Assembly: GCA_028284185.1 (NCBI GenBank)
Contig: JANQSG010000002.1
Coordinates: 36,627-100,626 of the forward strand
DNA from: Kangiella sp.
GTDB lineage: Bacteria > Pseudomonadota > Gammaproteobacteria > Enterobacterales > Kangiellaceae
DNA: 64,000 nucleotides
Reading direction: 5' to 3'
Each line of letters starts with the position of its first letter. Position 1 is the stretch's first letter. The translations under genes and the position numbers were made by a program. Of the stretch, positions 16,491 through 25,623 are shown one piece after another. The notes beneath the pieces were generated by a model. That model was not told the origin of the DNA. It saw nothing but the letters and a program-made list of their open reading frames with translations, and searched no databases.

Positions 16491-17924
16491 CTAATTTAGC
16501 TGACTAAAAGAACCATCTCGCACCAGTTCACGGGGTAAGTTATTTTTAATCCGATTGGATATTTTTTTACCAAGACCAATGGGTTTTTGCTGGTAACTTA
16601 ATAATATTTCAGCGGATAATTCTGAAGTTAAATTGTCAGGATAAATATCTTTGCCTAGATAAAAGTCTCGCGTTTCTTCTGCTGATAAATCTAATCGGTT
16701 TTTTTTAAATTCTTGGCCAAATGCTATGGCTGCTTGATGTTCCAGACGAAATCCTTTTTTATGGCTTTCGGCCAGTTTAACCCCCATCCGATCCATTTTG
16801 ATTTTGCCAATTAAAGATTCGATATTTACAGGAAAATACCAGAGCTCATTCTTGCGTTGCCAAATTTGATCTTTGATAGTGCTTAATGACCAGGCGAAAT
16901 GTTGGCAGTATTGTTCGAAAGCTTGAAGATTTTTTCTATCTATCGGTTCAAATGGAAAGAATCTATTATCGGTTTCTGGAGTTGTTTTTGCTGAATTGGC
17001 AACCTTCTTAAAGCAAGCTACAAAAAAGCCTTCGCTATCAAAAATTTGTGGATATATGTGCAAATAACCTTCAGGAGTTAGTGCTTTTTCGGCGCCATCA
17101 AATAAAGTTCCTAAAGAAAAAATTTCTACTTCTTTACCAAAATTATCCAATAAATGTTGGCAAACATATTGGTTTTCTTCTTTGGATAAGGTGCAGGTGG
17201 AATACACCAGGCTACCGCCAGGTTTGAGTGCTTTAAATGCTGATACAATTAGTTCCTTTTGTAATTGTGACATCGAAAGCACCGAGTCCAATGACCAGTG
17301 TTCAAGCGCATCCTGATCCTTGCGTACGGTGCCTTCGCCACCACAGGGCGCATCCAATAAAATGGCATCAAACTGTTCAGGCGTTCTGTCACCGAAAATA
17401 CGCCCATCGGCGTGAGTTAAACAAACATTACTAACGCCACAACGCTGAATATTGGAATAGAGTCCTTTTAGACGTGATGAAGATAATTCATTGGCGACAA
17501 TCAAACCCTGGTTTTGCATTAAAGCGGCAATTTGTGTGGTTTTTGAGCCAGGAGCGGCTGCTATATCCAATACCATTTGCGGGTTTGGGTTGGCCGCAAA
17601 TAAAGCGGTTACGGGCAACATGGAGCTGGCTTCCTGGATATAAAACCGGCCTTGTTGATGGTCAATAAAGTTACCTAAACCTGGCGGCAAAGCTTTAATT
17701 TTTTCGTTAATCCAGTAACCATTTTCAGCCCAGGTAATGGGTTCTAGCTTATAGCCAGCACCTTGCCAGGTTTTAACTAATTGTTGTTTATTGGCAATAA
17801 GATCATTAATGCGAATAGAACGGCGTAATGGTTTTTGACAATGCTCAATAAATTGCTCTAAAGCTTCGCTCTTAAGCCCTTGCTGAGATATATGTTGAAT
17901 AAAGTCGGGCGAAATTTTTGCCAT
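16491..17924 (-). CDS. rsmF: 16S rRNA (cytosine-C5)-methyltransferase RsmF
   Basis: RsmF (YebU) methylates C1407 of 16S rRNA. The 477-residue length and domain order fit. An N-terminal region with RRSIRIN is followed by the SAM motif LDIAAAPGSKTTQIA (from about 119), motif IV DAPCGGEGTVRKD, and motif VI STCTLSKEENQ with the catalytic cysteine. A C-terminal PUA-like extension of about 170 residues follows. That extension distinguishes RsmF from shorter Nol1/Nop2/Sun enzymes. It converges on gspB, with the stop codons four bases apart. Confidence 0.93.
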   Translation of the reverse strand: MAKISPDFIQHISQQGLKSEALEQFIEHCQKPLRRSIRINDLIANKQQLVKTWQGAGYKLEPITWAENGYWINEKIKALPPGLGNFIDHQQGRFYIQEASSMLPVTALFAANPNPQMVLDIAAAPGSKTTQIAALMQNQGLIVANELSSSRLKGLYSNIQRCGVSNVCLTHADGRIFGDRTPEQFDAILLDAPCGGEGTVRKDQDALEHWSLDSVLSMSQLQKELIVSAFKALKPGGSLVYSTCTLSKEENQYVCQHLLDNFGKEVEIFSLGTLFDGAEKALTPEGYLHIYPQIFDSEGFFVACFKKVANSAKTTPETDNRFFPFEPIDRKNLQAFEQYCQHFAWSLSTIKDQIWQRKNELWYFPVNIESLIGKIKMDRMGVKLAESHKKGFRLEHQAAIAFGQEFKKNRLDLSAEETRDFYLGKDIYPDNLTSELSAEILLSYQQKPIGLGKKISNRIKNNLPRELVRDGSFSQLN

Positions 17925-17965
17925 AGAATTGTTGAGACAAACACAAAATTTTTATGAGATTGTAT

Positions 17966-17995
17966 AAAAAAGGCGTTAGTCTTGCCACTAACGCC
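17966..17995 (-). terminator. Rho-independent terminator of putA
   Basis: On the minus strand a perfect 9-bp stem (GGCGTTAGT and ACTAACGCC on the plus strand, 17972-17980 and 17987-17995) with a six-base loop is followed by six T residues. It lies 37 bases downstream of the putA stop. Confidence 0.88.
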
Positions 17996-18031
17996 CCAAT
18001 GTTAGTTGAATGTTAGCTGGTTTTGAAAAAG

Positions 18032-21000
18032 TTATTCATCATCACCTAAAGAAAGTAAAGTCGCATTACCACCAATCGCTGCCGTATTGTTAGTGCGCGT
18101 ATGTTCGGTAGCAAAACGATGCAAATAATGTGGGCCACCAGCTTTCGGGCCAGTACCCGACAGGCCTTGACCACCAAATGGCTGAACACCAACAGTTGCC
18201 CCAATCATATTGCGATTAATATAAACATTACCCACTCGAACACGCTTATCAATATAAGTTGCGGTTTTTTCATTGCGCGAATGAATACCAAGAGTTAAAC
18301 CATAGCCATAGTTATTGATTTCAGCAATAACTTTATCCAGCTCTTTGGCTTTATAAGTCACCAGATGCAAAATCGGGCCAAACCACTCTTGAGTTAAATC
18401 ATTAATCGAATCAATTTTAAAAGTGCTTGGTGCAATAAAATGACCATCGGCCAAGTCTTCGGGCATTGGCGTTTCCGCGATCAATTTACCCGCAGCTTTT
18501 AATTCTTTGACGTGCGAAAGTAATTCTTGCTGAGCAGCTTTATCAATCACTGGCCCTAGATCAGTTTTTAGCAAAGTTGGATTGCCAATTTTAAGTTCTT
18601 GCATAGCGCCGGAAAGCACTTCAATAATACGCGGTGCTATATCTTCCTGCACATAAAGCAAACGAAGTGCCGAGCAACGCTGGCCAGCACTGGTAAAGGC
18701 CGAATGAATAACATCTTCAATAACTTGTTCAGGAAGCGCTGAGCTATCCACGATCATGGCATTTTGACCACCCGTTTCGGCGATTAATGGTGCGATCACG
18801 CTATCACGCGCTGCCAAAGTACGATTGATGGTATGGGCGGTATCGGTTGAACCAGTAAAGGCTACCCCTGCAATGCGTGGATCGGAAAGTACGGTTTTAC
18901 CAAAGGTTGAACCGCGACAGGGTACAAAATGCAATACGCCTTTCGGTATGCCTGCTACATGCATTAATTGCACTGCACGGTAGGCTACCAGAGTGGTTTG
19001 ATCGGCTGGTTTAGCTAGAACTGTATTACCTGCCACCAGGGCGGCTACTACCTGGCCGGTAAAAATGGCCAATGGAAAGTTCCAGGGACTGATACAAGCA
19101 AAAACACCACGACCTTGTAAATACAGGTCATTGGATTCACCTGTTGGCCCTGGTAAAGTCACTTCTTCAGCAAAATCTTCACGTGCCCGGTTAGCATAGT
19201 AACGACAAAAATCCACCGCTTCACGAACTTCGTCGATACCGTCTTGTAATGTCTTACCGCCATCACGGCTACACAAAGCAATCAACTCATGTTTATTGGT
19301 TTCAAAGCTATCGGCAATCTTATCCAGAATAGCTGCGCGCTTTTCTGCAGGAGTCATATCCCAGGCAATAAAATTTTCTTTAGCGATGGTTAGAGCTTCT
19401 AATGATTGTTTTTCATCGGCTTTATGTTTGCTGCCCACTAGGTGTGATTGGTCATAAGGACAATAGATGTCTTCTTTAGTAGATTGTGGCTCCTTACCAT
19501 TAATAATTGGTTTGGCATGCCATTGTTTATCCAGAAAGCTTGCAACTTTTGAGGTGAATGGAGTAATTTCACTATTAATGTGTAAATTGGTGCCTGAAGA
19601 ATTTAGACGTGCCCGTTTTCCCTCTTTAGCATAAATTTCCGGTGGTAATGGAATTCGGTTGTTATGTAGGGTTGGATATTCTCTTAATAGGATTGCTGGA
19701 TGTTCAACCAGGTCAATCACTGGAGTATTTTTATCCACCAATTGATGCACGAAAGAGGTATTTGCACCATTTTCCAGCAAACGGCGAACCAGGTAGGGAA
19801 GCAGATCTTTATGGTTGCCTACTGGTGCATAAATACGGCAACGCAAGCCAGGGTATTGTTTTAAAACTAGATCATAAAGTACCTCACCCATACCATGTAA
19901 GCGTTGGAATTCAAAATCACGACGTTCACCTGCCATTTGCATAATACTAAAAACGGTTTGTGCATTATGGGTAGCAAATTGTGGGTAGAAACTGGATTGG
20001 GTGTTTAAAATGTATTTGGCACAAGCCAGGTAGGAAACATCCGTCGCAGCTTTACGGGTATAAACTGGATAGCTTGTCAGGCCTGCCTGCTGTGACCATT
20101 TAATTTCAGAATCCCAGTAAGCACCTTTCACCAATCGTAGCGGAATTCGGCGATCATGTTTTTGCGCTAAAGCATTTAACCAGCCAAGTACTGGCAGGGC
20201 ACGTTTGGAATAGGCCTGTACCACCATACCAAAGCCATCCCATCCCTGGCAGATTTCAGAGGCAAATACCGCTTCAAAGATCTCCAGGGACAGCTCCAGG
20301 CGATCCGCTTCTTCGGCGTCAATGGTAATAGCTACGTCTAAATCTCGAGCTTGCTTGGCTAGAGTTTTAACGGTGGTTACCATTTCCGTTAACACCCGAT
20401 CTCTTTGCCCAACTTCATAGCGCGGATGGAGTGCAGATAATTTAATCGAAATACTGGGTGCTAATTGCCCATCCTGGGTTTTGACTGCACCAATTTCAGC
20501 AATGGCTTTGCTATAGGCTTCGAAATATTTACGTGCATCATCAGCGGTAAAGGCTGCTTCGCCCAGCATATCAAAAGAATGGGTATAACCTTTATCCACA
20601 CTTTTTTGACCACGTTTTAGTGCTTCATCGATACTACGGCCCAGGACGAATTGGCGGCCCATAATTTTCATAGCCTGATTCATGGCATTACGAATCACCG
20701 GTTCGCCAAATTTAGAAATCAAACCGCCTAGCATGGTATCCGGTTTACCGTCGCCATCCTGATCCACATCGACAATTTTGCCAGTTAACATCAAGCCCCA
20801 GGTAGAAGCATTTACCAGCATGGATTCACTTTCACCGGCATGCTTTTTCCAGTCAGCAGTACTTAGTTTGTCACGAATCAGTGAGTTGGCTACTTTGGAA
20901 TCGGGAATACGCAATAAGGCTTCCGCTAAACACATTAAAATCACACCTTCTTTAGTGCTTAGGCTGTATTGTTGTAAAAAAGCTTCAACTCCTTCTTTGG

Positions 21001-21202
21001 ATCTGCCACTGGCACGAATTTCCTCGACTAGCTCTGAAGCTTGTTTGGTGATTTGATTAATGGTGCTTTGATTGGGAGTTGCTAATTGTAGCAACTCTTC
21101 CAAATATGCAGACTCGTTCACCTGATAATTATCAGTGATAACTTGTTGCCACTGCTCTAATGAGAGCGCTTCTTGTTTAAGAATTTCACTAGCTTTAAAC
21201 AT
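18032..21202 (-). CDS. putA: Bifunctional proline dehydrogenase / L-glutamate gamma-semialdehyde dehydrogenase PutA
   Basis: PutA oxidises proline to glutamate in two steps with FAD and NAD+. The 1056-residue protein is the shorter PutA type. It begins directly with an alpha-helical arm and has no ribbon-helix-helix DNA-binding domain, so it should not be its own repressor. Seen are the PRODH barrel (residues about 150-500, with TIDAEEADRLELSLEIF and RLVKGAYWDSEIK) and the aldehyde dehydrogenase domain with SPWNFPLAIFTGQ, AFTGSTDTAH, AETGGQNAMIV and catalytic Cys in SAGQRCSALR. It has a strong terminator downstream. Confidence 0.97.
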   Translation of the reverse strand: MFKASEILKQEALSLEQWQQVITDNYQVNESAYLEELLQLATPNQSTINQITKQASELVEEIRASGRSKEGVEAFLQQYSLSTKEGVILMCLAEALLRIPDSKVANSLIRDKLSTADWKKHAGESESMLVNASTWGLMLTGKIVDVDQDGDGKPDTMLGGLISKFGEPVIRNAMNQAMKIMGRQFVLGRSIDEALKRGQKSVDKGYTHSFDMLGEAAFTADDARKYFEAYSKAIAEIGAVKTQDGQLAPSISIKLSALHPRYEVGQRDRVLTEMVTTVKTLAKQARDLDVAITIDAEEADRLELSLEIFEAVFASEICQGWDGFGMVVQAYSKRALPVLGWLNALAQKHDRRIPLRLVKGAYWDSEIKWSQQAGLTSYPVYTRKAATDVSYLACAKYILNTQSSFYPQFATHNAQTVFSIMQMAGERRDFEFQRLHGMGEVLYDLVLKQYPGLRCRIYAPVGNHKDLLPYLVRRLLENGANTSFVHQLVDKNTPVIDLVEHPAILLREYPTLHNNRIPLPPEIYAKEGKRARLNSSGTNLHINSEITPFTSKVASFLDKQWHAKPIINGKEPQSTKEDIYCPYDQSHLVGSKHKADEKQSLEALTIAKENFIAWDMTPAEKRAAILDKIADSFETNKHELIALCSRDGGKTLQDGIDEVREAVDFCRYYANRAREDFAEEVTLPGPTGESNDLYLQGRGVFACISPWNFPLAIFTGQVVAALVAGNTVLAKPADQTTLVAYRAVQLMHVAGIPKGVLHFVPCRGSTFGKTVLSDPRIAGVAFTGSTDTAHTINRTLAARDSVIAPLIAETGGQNAMIVDSSALPEQVIEDVIHSAFTSAGQRCSALRLLYVQEDIAPRIIEVLSGAMQELKIGNPTLLKTDLGPVIDKAAQQELLSHVKELKAAGKLIAETPMPEDLADGHFIAPSTFKIDSINDLTQEWFGPILHLVTYKAKELDKVIAEINNYGYGLTLGIHSRNEKTATYIDKRVRVGNVYINRNMIGATVGVQPFGGQGLSGTGPKAGGPHYLHRFATEHTRTNNTAAIGGNATLLSLGDDE

Positions 21203-21236
21203 GATTGTTGAGACTCTTATGGTAAATCCAAAAAGA

Positions 21237-21815
21237 TCAACGCCAGCCAGAGCGTTGACGACGACTATAAATAGTGCGGGTAATAAACCAGGCGATAAGC
21301 ATACTGATTAAAACCGTAATAGCACCCGAATAAAATACATCTTTACGGAAACGTGATTTTTGCAGATCTGCTTGTTGACTTAATTGATCAACCTGATTTT
21401 CCAACTCGGAAACTTTTAGTTGTAATTGTTCATTTTGAGCTGTGATCGTATTTTTATCACTTAATTGTTGATTCAAATTGGTAGCTTGCTGTTCTAGACG
21501 ATTGTTGTTTTGAATGGCTTCTTGGTATTGAGCCAAAACGGTTTTCTTATTGCTAACAAATTCAGTTTTGATCCAGCCGGTTTTTTTACCGCCTTTAATT
21601 CTAACTTGAGAAGTTTTATTGGCGGTATCAGTTTGCAAAACTTCTATTGGGGTACCAGCACGTAAACTGCCGATAACGCGGTATCGATTAGTTGGGCCGC
21701 TCCTCAGGGTCACGCCAATTTCGTCAGAAACATAAGCCTCAGCAGCTATTAAAGTGCTATTAAACGATAATGAGGAAAGTGTCAAAAATAATAAAATGAA
21801 AGTGTTTCTAAACAT
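21237..21815 (-). CDS. SH3-domain membrane protein (TIGR04211/YgiM-like)
   Basis: This is an envelope protein with a signal peptide (cleavage near ...TLIAA), one bacterial SH3 domain (AYVSDEIGVTLRSGPTNRYR to GWIKTEF), a coiled coil of about 60 residues, and a C-terminal transmembrane helix followed by a basic tail. That order matches the YgiM/TIGR04211 family. The ATG at 21815 is chosen because AAGGG lies six bases upstream; a TTG at 21833 would add six residues. It lies 34 bp upstream of putA on the same strand, but a functional link is not evident. Molecular function is unknown. Confidence 0.85.
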   Translation of the reverse strand: MFRNTFILLFLTLSSLSFNSTLIAAEAYVSDEIGVTLRSGPTNRYRVIGSLRAGTPIEVLQTDTANKTSQVRIKGGKKTGWIKTEFVSNKKTVLAQYQEAIQNNNRLEQQATNLNQQLSDKNTITAQNEQLQLKVSELENQVDQLSQQADLQKSRFRKDVFYSGAITVLISMLIAWFITRTIYSRRQRSGWR

Positions 21816-21882
21816 AAGCATCCCTTGAAGCAATTGCTTAAATAAGAGGGCAAGTATATAGCAGGGAAAAGGTTGGGGGAAG

Positions 21883-21908
21883 AGGTGATCAGCCTTGACT
21901 GACCACCT
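21883..21908 (-). terminator. Inverted repeat downstream of the phosphate transporter gene
   Basis: AGGTGATCAG (21883-21892) pairs with CTGACCACCT (21899-21908) with one mismatch and a six-base loop, 53 bases after the pit stop codon. The T-tract is poor on the minus strand, so the terminator role is only likely from position. Confidence 0.4.
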
Positions 21909-21961
21909 TTTGAACCAGTTGTGTTTTTAGCTAATGTTTGATTCGAAAGTTAGTTAAAAAA

Positions 21962-23239
21962 TTAGCTAAACAGTGCCTTAAAGATGTAGAAGAAAATAAT
22001 CGACAAGAAGGCACCAGCAGGCAAGGTAACCACCCAGGATACAAAGATATTACGCACTACGCCTAAGTTTAGTGCTGCAATACCACGCGCCATACCCACA
22101 CCTAATACCGCGCCTACCAGAGTTTGAGTAGTCGAAATAGGCAAGCCAGCACCGGAAGCAATGATGACGGTTGAGGCCGCTGCTAATTCGGCGGCAAAAC
22201 CACGACTTGGCGTCAGGTGAGTGATTTTGGTGCCGATAGTGCGCATTACGCGGCTACCCAATACAATCAGACCAATTACGATACCGATAGCACCGATTAA
22301 TAAGATACGAGGATCAACCGCAGCTTTGGCTGCAATTTCGCCCCCATTATTGATAACACTTACGATTGCTGCCAATGGGCCAATGGCATTGGCTACATCA
22401 TTTGAACCGTGAGCAAAAGCCATACCACAAGCGGTCACTACCATTAATACGGCGAACACTTTCTCAACCGAAGCGAAGTGATAATCCTTGTCTTCTTTTT
22501 TGTCCACTTTAATACGTTGAATCACGATAAAACCGATAGTCGCAATCACTAAACCGATGATTGCAGCGTACATATAAGTTTCGCCCATAGAAAGCTTAAC
22601 GCCTTCGTCTTTAAATACGTGCTTCAAGCCTTTCATAATAGTTACTAAAGCAATCACAAAACCAGCCAGGAACATATAAAAGGGAACATAACGCTTAGCA
22701 TTTTCAAATGGCTTGTCGGTATTTAAAATTAGTTTTTGTACGCTCATCACGATAAGGAATGAAATAACCCCCGCAAGCATTGGGGTAATTACCCAGGAAC
22801 CCACGATAGAGCCAACTTTCCCCCAGCTAACGGCATCAACACTAACGCCAACTGCAGCGAAACCAACAATCGCGCCAACGATAGAATGAGTGGTGGATAC
22901 CGGCCAACCAAATCTAGAAGCGATTAATAGCCAGATACCAGCCGCTAACAGGGCTGCCATCATGCCGAATACCAGGAATTCAGGTTGATCCATGAAGAAG
23001 TTGGCGTCAATAATGCCTTTACGGATGGTTTTGGTAACTTCACCGCCAGCCAGATAAGCACCAGCAAACTCGAAAATAGCAGCTACTATAATCGCTTGCT
23101 TTAACGTTAACGCTTTAGCACCAACGGAAGTTCCCATTGCATTGGCTACATCATTCGCACCAATACCGAAAGCCATCAAGAAACCGAATGCCACCGCGAT
23201 CCAGATCATGGTGTCAGCATTTTGTAAAATAAAATCCAT
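21962..23239 (-). CDS. pit: Inorganic phosphate transporter, PiT family
   Basis: PiT transporters import metal-phosphate with protons or sodium at the inner membrane. The 425-residue protein has about ten hydrophobic segments. Both internal-repeat signatures are present: GANDVANAMGTSVG near residue 27 with the WPVSTTHSIVGAIVG segment, and the second copy FAHGSNDVANAIGPLAA with LPISTTQTLVGAVLG. It lies 11 bp downstream of the PhoU-like gene, the usual pair in gammaproteobacteria. Confidence 0.94.
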   Translation of the reverse strand: MDFILQNADTMIWIAVAFGFLMAFGIGANDVANAMGTSVGAKALTLKQAIIVAAIFEFAGAYLAGGEVTKTIRKGIIDANFFMDQPEFLVFGMMAALLAAGIWLLIASRFGWPVSTTHSIVGAIVGFAAVGVSVDAVSWGKVGSIVGSWVITPMLAGVISFLIVMSVQKLILNTDKPFENAKRYVPFYMFLAGFVIALVTIMKGLKHVFKDEGVKLSMGETYMYAAIIGLVIATIGFIVIQRIKVDKKEDKDYHFASVEKVFAVLMVVTACGMAFAHGSNDVANAIGPLAAIVSVINNGGEIAAKAAVDPRILLIGAIGIVIGLIVLGSRVMRTIGTKITHLTPSRGFAAELAAASTVIIASGAGLPISTTQTLVGAVLGVGMARGIAALNLGVVRNIFVSWVVTLPAGAFLSIIFFYIFKALFS

Positions 23240-23250
23240 GATGCTTCCCC

Positions 23251-23925
23251 TTAACGTGCAATGGTCATTTCTAAACGCGAACCAACGCTTTGCGCACTGT
23301 CCGCCAAGTCACCCAGTTGCTGGATCACTTTGTACATAAACATAACGTGAACTGGTGGTAAGTCATTTTCCTGTTCGAAAATAGCTAACAGCAAGCCACG
23401 TTGCAGATCATCGGTGTCATTTTCGATCTTATCGAGCTTGTCAATCATTTCCTCAACCAGACTGGCTTCACGTCCACGAAAGCCTGTTGCCAACAGTTCA
23501 TCCAACTCACTAATAGCTTTATAGGCTTGTTTGGAAGCATCAATCGAACGTTCAACCAAAGTCATTAGTTGCTCGGTCACGTTTGTAGGAAATTGCATTT
23601 TACGACCATAAACTACCCCTGAAATATCGCGGGCAATGTTAGCAATTTTGTCCTGTTTACTTAACAGCGCCAATAAATCGGTACGAGCTACCGGCAAAAA
23701 CAAGCCTTTCGGCAGGTGCATGCGCAAATGATGTTTTAGTTCATCCGCTTCATTTTCCAGCTGGCGGATATTATTTTTTATATCTTCAGCAGCTTGCCAA
23801 TCGCCTTGAATGGTTGCTTTAAAGAATTTTTTGAGCTGTGATGCACATTCATGCACCTTTGCCATATGATCCTGCATCGGACGAATTGGCGAGGATGCAA
23901 AGACATCAAGAATTGAGTTTGCCAT
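23251..23925 (-). CDS. PhoU-like phosphate transport regulator (TIGR00153/DUF47)
   Basis: This is a 224-residue all-helical DUF47 protein, a relative of PhoU that accompanies Pit transporters and is thought to modulate them. It contains the repeated helical pattern with LENEADELKHHLRM and DKIENDTDDLQRGL, the E-x-x-D metal-binding type motifs of the PhoU fold. The start is ATG at 23925. It precedes the pit gene by 11 bp and is certainly cotranscribed with it in this layout. Confidence 0.9.
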   Translation of the reverse strand: MANSILDVFASSPIRPMQDHMAKVHECASQLKKFFKATIQGDWQAAEDIKNNIRQLENEADELKHHLRMHLPKGLFLPVARTDLLALLSKQDKIANIARDISGVVYGRKMQFPTNVTEQLMTLVERSIDASKQAYKAISELDELLATGFRGREASLVEEMIDKLDKIENDTDDLQRGLLLAIFEQENDLPPVHVMFMYKVIQQLGDLADSAQSVGSRLEMTIAR

Positions 23926-24126
23926 AATTACCCCATTTTAATGATATGAAATCGGCCTAACAAAAAAACGGCCGCCATTCTAGCACGGAAATATGAAACA
24001 TTTGTTACAGTTGGTGTAACACTATACCTTAATTATTTAAGAATGTGTCACTCATGATAAAGATTGGCAATTAGGTGGTGGATCTGTACACTTAGAGCAC
24101 TATGGGGAGAGGCTATTAAGGCATCT

Positions 24127-25623
24127 ATGTCGCTAGAACTAGAAATTAAACTCGCCGCGAATCCAGAGCAAATAAGTCAAATAAAACAATGGCTTAGTGA
24201 TTTTTCAGAACAGTCTTTGGAGTGGCAGAGAAGTGAGCTGATAAACACTTATTACGATACCGAAAATCATCGCTTGCGTGAGATGAAAATTGGCTTGCGT
24301 ACCTCTCGTGATGGTGAGCGTTATATCCAGTCTGTGAAGTCGGAAGGGCGAGTAGTTGGTGGGCTTTATCAAAGAAATGAATCTGAGGCGGATATTTCTA
24401 ATGCCAGCTTGGATATACAACAAGTGGAAGATCCTTATTTACTGATCCTGTTAGAGGAAGCGGAAGAGGAAGATGGCCCTTTTAAGGCTTTGTTTCGAGC
24501 CGAATTTGAGCGTCAACATTGTTTGTATCATTTTCAGGATTCCGAGATTGAAATATTACTGGATACGGGTGAAGTGTCTCATAAGGGTGAAAAAAACCTT
24601 GTTTGTGAGGTAAGACTGGCCTTAAAAACAGATGATGCGAACCATATTTTTGACTTGACCCGGCAGCTTATAGAAGAGTTTTCACTGATTTTATCAGCTG
24701 AAAGTAAAGCCGAGATTGGTTACCGCTTAAGCTCCGATCAAACCAGATACCTTAAACGTCTCGATGTTGTGCCATTAACCGCCAAATCTCCAGCCGAAGG
24801 TTCATTTGAAACCATTGCTTATTACGGATTGGCCCATTGGCAACATTACATCAAATTGGTAAAGCAGGAATTGAAGGTTGAATATTTTTTGCAATTACAC
24901 CAGGTGCTACTTTATATGCAGCACCTGTATGCGGTGTTTGCTCCATTAATTCCACGTCATTCGCTTTCTGAAGTTAGAGCTGATTGGCGGGAGATCACGC
25001 AAAATCTTAGTAAAGTTCAAACCGTTGCATCACAGCTTAATTGGTTAGCAAATGCCAAAATGTATGACTTTTCCTACGAAGAGTTGCACGAACAAGAGGC
25101 AAATTTGCAACAACGCTTTGAACAAGAGGGGCAAAATTTTGTCCATTACCTTTTAAGTTCAAGTTATAATCTGAAGTTGTTGCATTTTAGTCAGTGGCTG
25201 TACTCTAAAGAATGGCGAGAAGAAATTAGAGAATCACATAAACAGCAGCTGCAAAAAGAGATATTTCCTTTTGCAATCAAACAGTTACAACATCAAATGT
25301 TGGATATCAATCGCCAGTTTAAAGTTCAGGAAGAATTGCATGATGAAGACTATGTAAGTTATTTGCCAAAGCTCTATCGGACCTTAGATATTGGTTTATT
25401 TTTTGGAAGCCTGTTTGATAGCAAGAAAAGGATGACATTTCGACAAAATTGGGTTGATTTAGTTGCTAATATTGAACTTTTCAAACAATTGGATTATGTG
25501 CGAAAATCATTGGAATCAGTTGGAAAAGAAGATCTACGGCTAGAGGAAACAAAAGAAGAAATTTTGCAAGCGCTTTTTAAGTTGAGAAGTAAAGCGTTTG
25601 AACAAAATCCTTATTGGAATTAA
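24127..25623 (+). CDS. ygiF: CYTH-CHAD inorganic triphosphatase (YgiF-like)
   Basis: This is a 498-residue CYTH (triphosphate tunnel metalloenzyme) domain followed by a CHAD domain, the YgiF layout, which hydrolyses inorganic triphosphate. The N-terminal ELEIKL is the EXEXK signature, followed by YYDTENHRLREMKIGLRTSRDG and CEVRLAL. The C-terminal half is helical with conserved His, as in polyphosphate-binding CHAD domains. The ATG at 24127 is preferred, as the signature then begins at residue 4 and AAGG precedes it; the frame is open upstream to a TTG at 24064. The 3' end overlaps the next gene. Confidence 0.9.
   Translation: MSLELEIKLAANPEQISQIKQWLSDFSEQSLEWQRSELINTYYDTENHRLREMKIGLRTSRDGERYIQSVKSEGRVVGGLYQRNESEADISNASLDIQQVEDPYLLILLEEAEEEDGPFKALFRAEFERQHCLYHFQDSEIEILLDTGEVSHKGEKNLVCEVRLALKTDDANHIFDLTRQLIEEFSLILSAESKAEIGYRLSSDQTRYLKRLDVVPLTAKSPAEGSFETIAYYGLAHWQHYIKLVKQELKVEYFLQLHQVLLYMQHLYAVFAPLIPRHSLSEVRADWREITQNLSKVQTVASQLNWLANAKMYDFSYEELHEQEANLQQRFEQEGQNFVHYLLSSSYNLKLLHFSQWLYSKEWREEIRESHKQQLQKEIFPFAIKQLQHQMLDINRQFKVQEELHDEDYVSYLPKLYRTLDIGLFFGSLFDSKKRMTFRQNWVDLVANIELFKQLDYVRKSLESVGKEDLRLEETKEEILQALFKLRSKAFEQNPYWN

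Noticed and set aside
19642..19944. A 100-codon plus-strand ORF inside putA
   Set aside because: It is antisense to a continuous, well-conserved PutA frame.
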